From Spirochaetaceae bacterium (GTDB taxonomy: Bacteria > Spirochaetota > Spirochaetia > DSM-27196 > SLST01): DNA of 6,251 nucleotides. Location: the NCBI GenBank assembly GCA_007129695.1, contig SKVA01000405.1, positions 1 to 6,251 on the forward strand, in the 5' to 3' direction. Shown one piece after another: positions 5,943 to 6,251 of this stretch. The first letter of the stretch is position 1; each line of letters opens with the position of its first letter. A model generated the notes under the pieces. It was not told where the DNA came from. It saw only the letters and a list, made by a program, of their open reading frames with translations, and searched no databases. A program made the position numbers and the translations under genes.

Positions 5943-6251
5943 TCAGTTCGCCTTCTTGCCGGCGGGGTAGAGCACGGCCTTGAGCCGCTCGGGCTCGATC
6001 CGAAACGATGAGCCCTTGCCCTGCAGAAAGTGGTACTTCTCCATTAGGTGGAGGCTGAGCTCGGAAAAGAGGATCTGCGGCGCGTCGCCGCCGTCCGCCT
6101 TTACCGTCACCTGGGCATTCACCTTCCGGTAGATCCCGTCTTCGAAAGGAGAAGCAAGGAAGCCGCGCGCCTCGTAGACCTGAACGATCCACGCGTCGTC
6201 GACGGTAACCGGTTCTCCGAGTCCCCCACGTCCCTGCTGCATCAGATAGCG
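5943..6251 (-). CDS. 3' part of a gene of unknown function (partial)
   Basis: The frame is open from the right edge to TGA at 5945-5943, giving 102 visible residues beginning RYLMQQGRGG and ending AGKKAN. An ATG at 6242-6240 is in frame, but coding continues upstream to the window edge, so the true start is probably outside. The sequence has mixed strand and helix character: DAWIVQVYEARGF, YRKVNAQVTVKADGG, then a possible helix ELSLHLMEKYHFLQ and a basic tail (RIEPERLKAVLYPAGKKAN). There is no signal peptide, membrane segment or metal motif in the visible part, and I do not recognise a family. GC-rich codon use matches the neighbours and the antisense frames offer nothing better. It is separated from the next gene by 120 nt containing an inverted repeat and a promoter, so it is probably a different transcription unit. 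Confidence 0.7.
   Translation of the reverse strand, partial: RYLMQQGRGGLGEPVTVDDAWIVQVYEARGFLASPFEDGIYRKVNAQVTVKADGGDAPQILFSELSLHLMEKYHFLQGKGSSFRIEPERLKAVLYPAGKKAN

Noticed and set aside
3615..6011. A 798-codon open frame on the plus strand, antisense to the whole GGDEF-EAL gene
   Set aside because: It lies in exact codon register with the minus-strand gene, so it stays open simply because that GC-rich gene avoids TTA, CTA and TCA codons. The translation is Arg/Asp/Val-rich with no domain, and the minus-strand protein has four recognisable domains.
5794..6192. A 132-codon minus-strand frame bridging the intergenic gap
   Set aside because: It overlaps both the right-hand gene and the REC start in another frame and would read through the hairpin and the promoter; its composition is Arg/Gly/Pro-rich like other shadows.

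Overview
The window is GC-rich, roughly 60% by eye. All recognisable genes lie on the minus strand, so it reads from right to left. Signal peptides, a predicted outer-membrane-like barrel and a c-di-GMP protein indicate a free-living Gram-negative (diderm) bacterium. The short P-loop GLKHTGKSS at the left edge and the metallopeptidase/propeller gene make me think of a GC-rich spirochaete. That is an impression rather than proof, and other diderm phyla remain possible.

Right to left, the layout is as follows. (1) 6251-5943 holds the 3' part of an unrecognised gene that runs off the window. (2) 5942-5823 is a 120-nt intergenic gap with a GC-rich inverted repeat behind the first gene and a good sigma70-type promoter (TTGATC-17-TATACT). 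This promoter ends so close to the next ATG that the mRNA would be leaderless or nearly so. (3) 5822-3753 encodes a REC-PAS-GGDEF-EAL response regulator. Its cyclase signature is degenerate (GGDQF, no I-site), while its EAL phosphodiesterase residues are all present. (4) 3739-845 encodes a large exported protein combining a gluzincin HELTH...E metallopeptidase domain, a PD40/TolB-like propeller and a C-terminal beta-rich, probably barrel, region. It starts with TTG, and its Shine-Dalgarno sequence overlaps the stop of gene 3. (5) 848-81 encodes a small exported protein of unknown function whose ATG overlaps the preceding stop (ATGA). (6) 43-1 is the first 14 codons of another gene with a Walker A motif, probably a shikimate-kinase-like P-loop kinase.

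Genes 3, 4 and 5 are separated by 13 nt and -4 nt and look like one transcript. Gene 6, 37 nt further on, may belong to it too. The most interesting reading is that a phosphorylation-controlled c-di-GMP phosphodiesterase is translationally tied to an envelope metallopeptidase/propeller/barrel protein and a small periplasmic partner. This suggests an envelope or surface function linked to second-messenger control. The link is inferred from gene order only. No RNA genes, insertion sequences or CRISPR arrays were seen.
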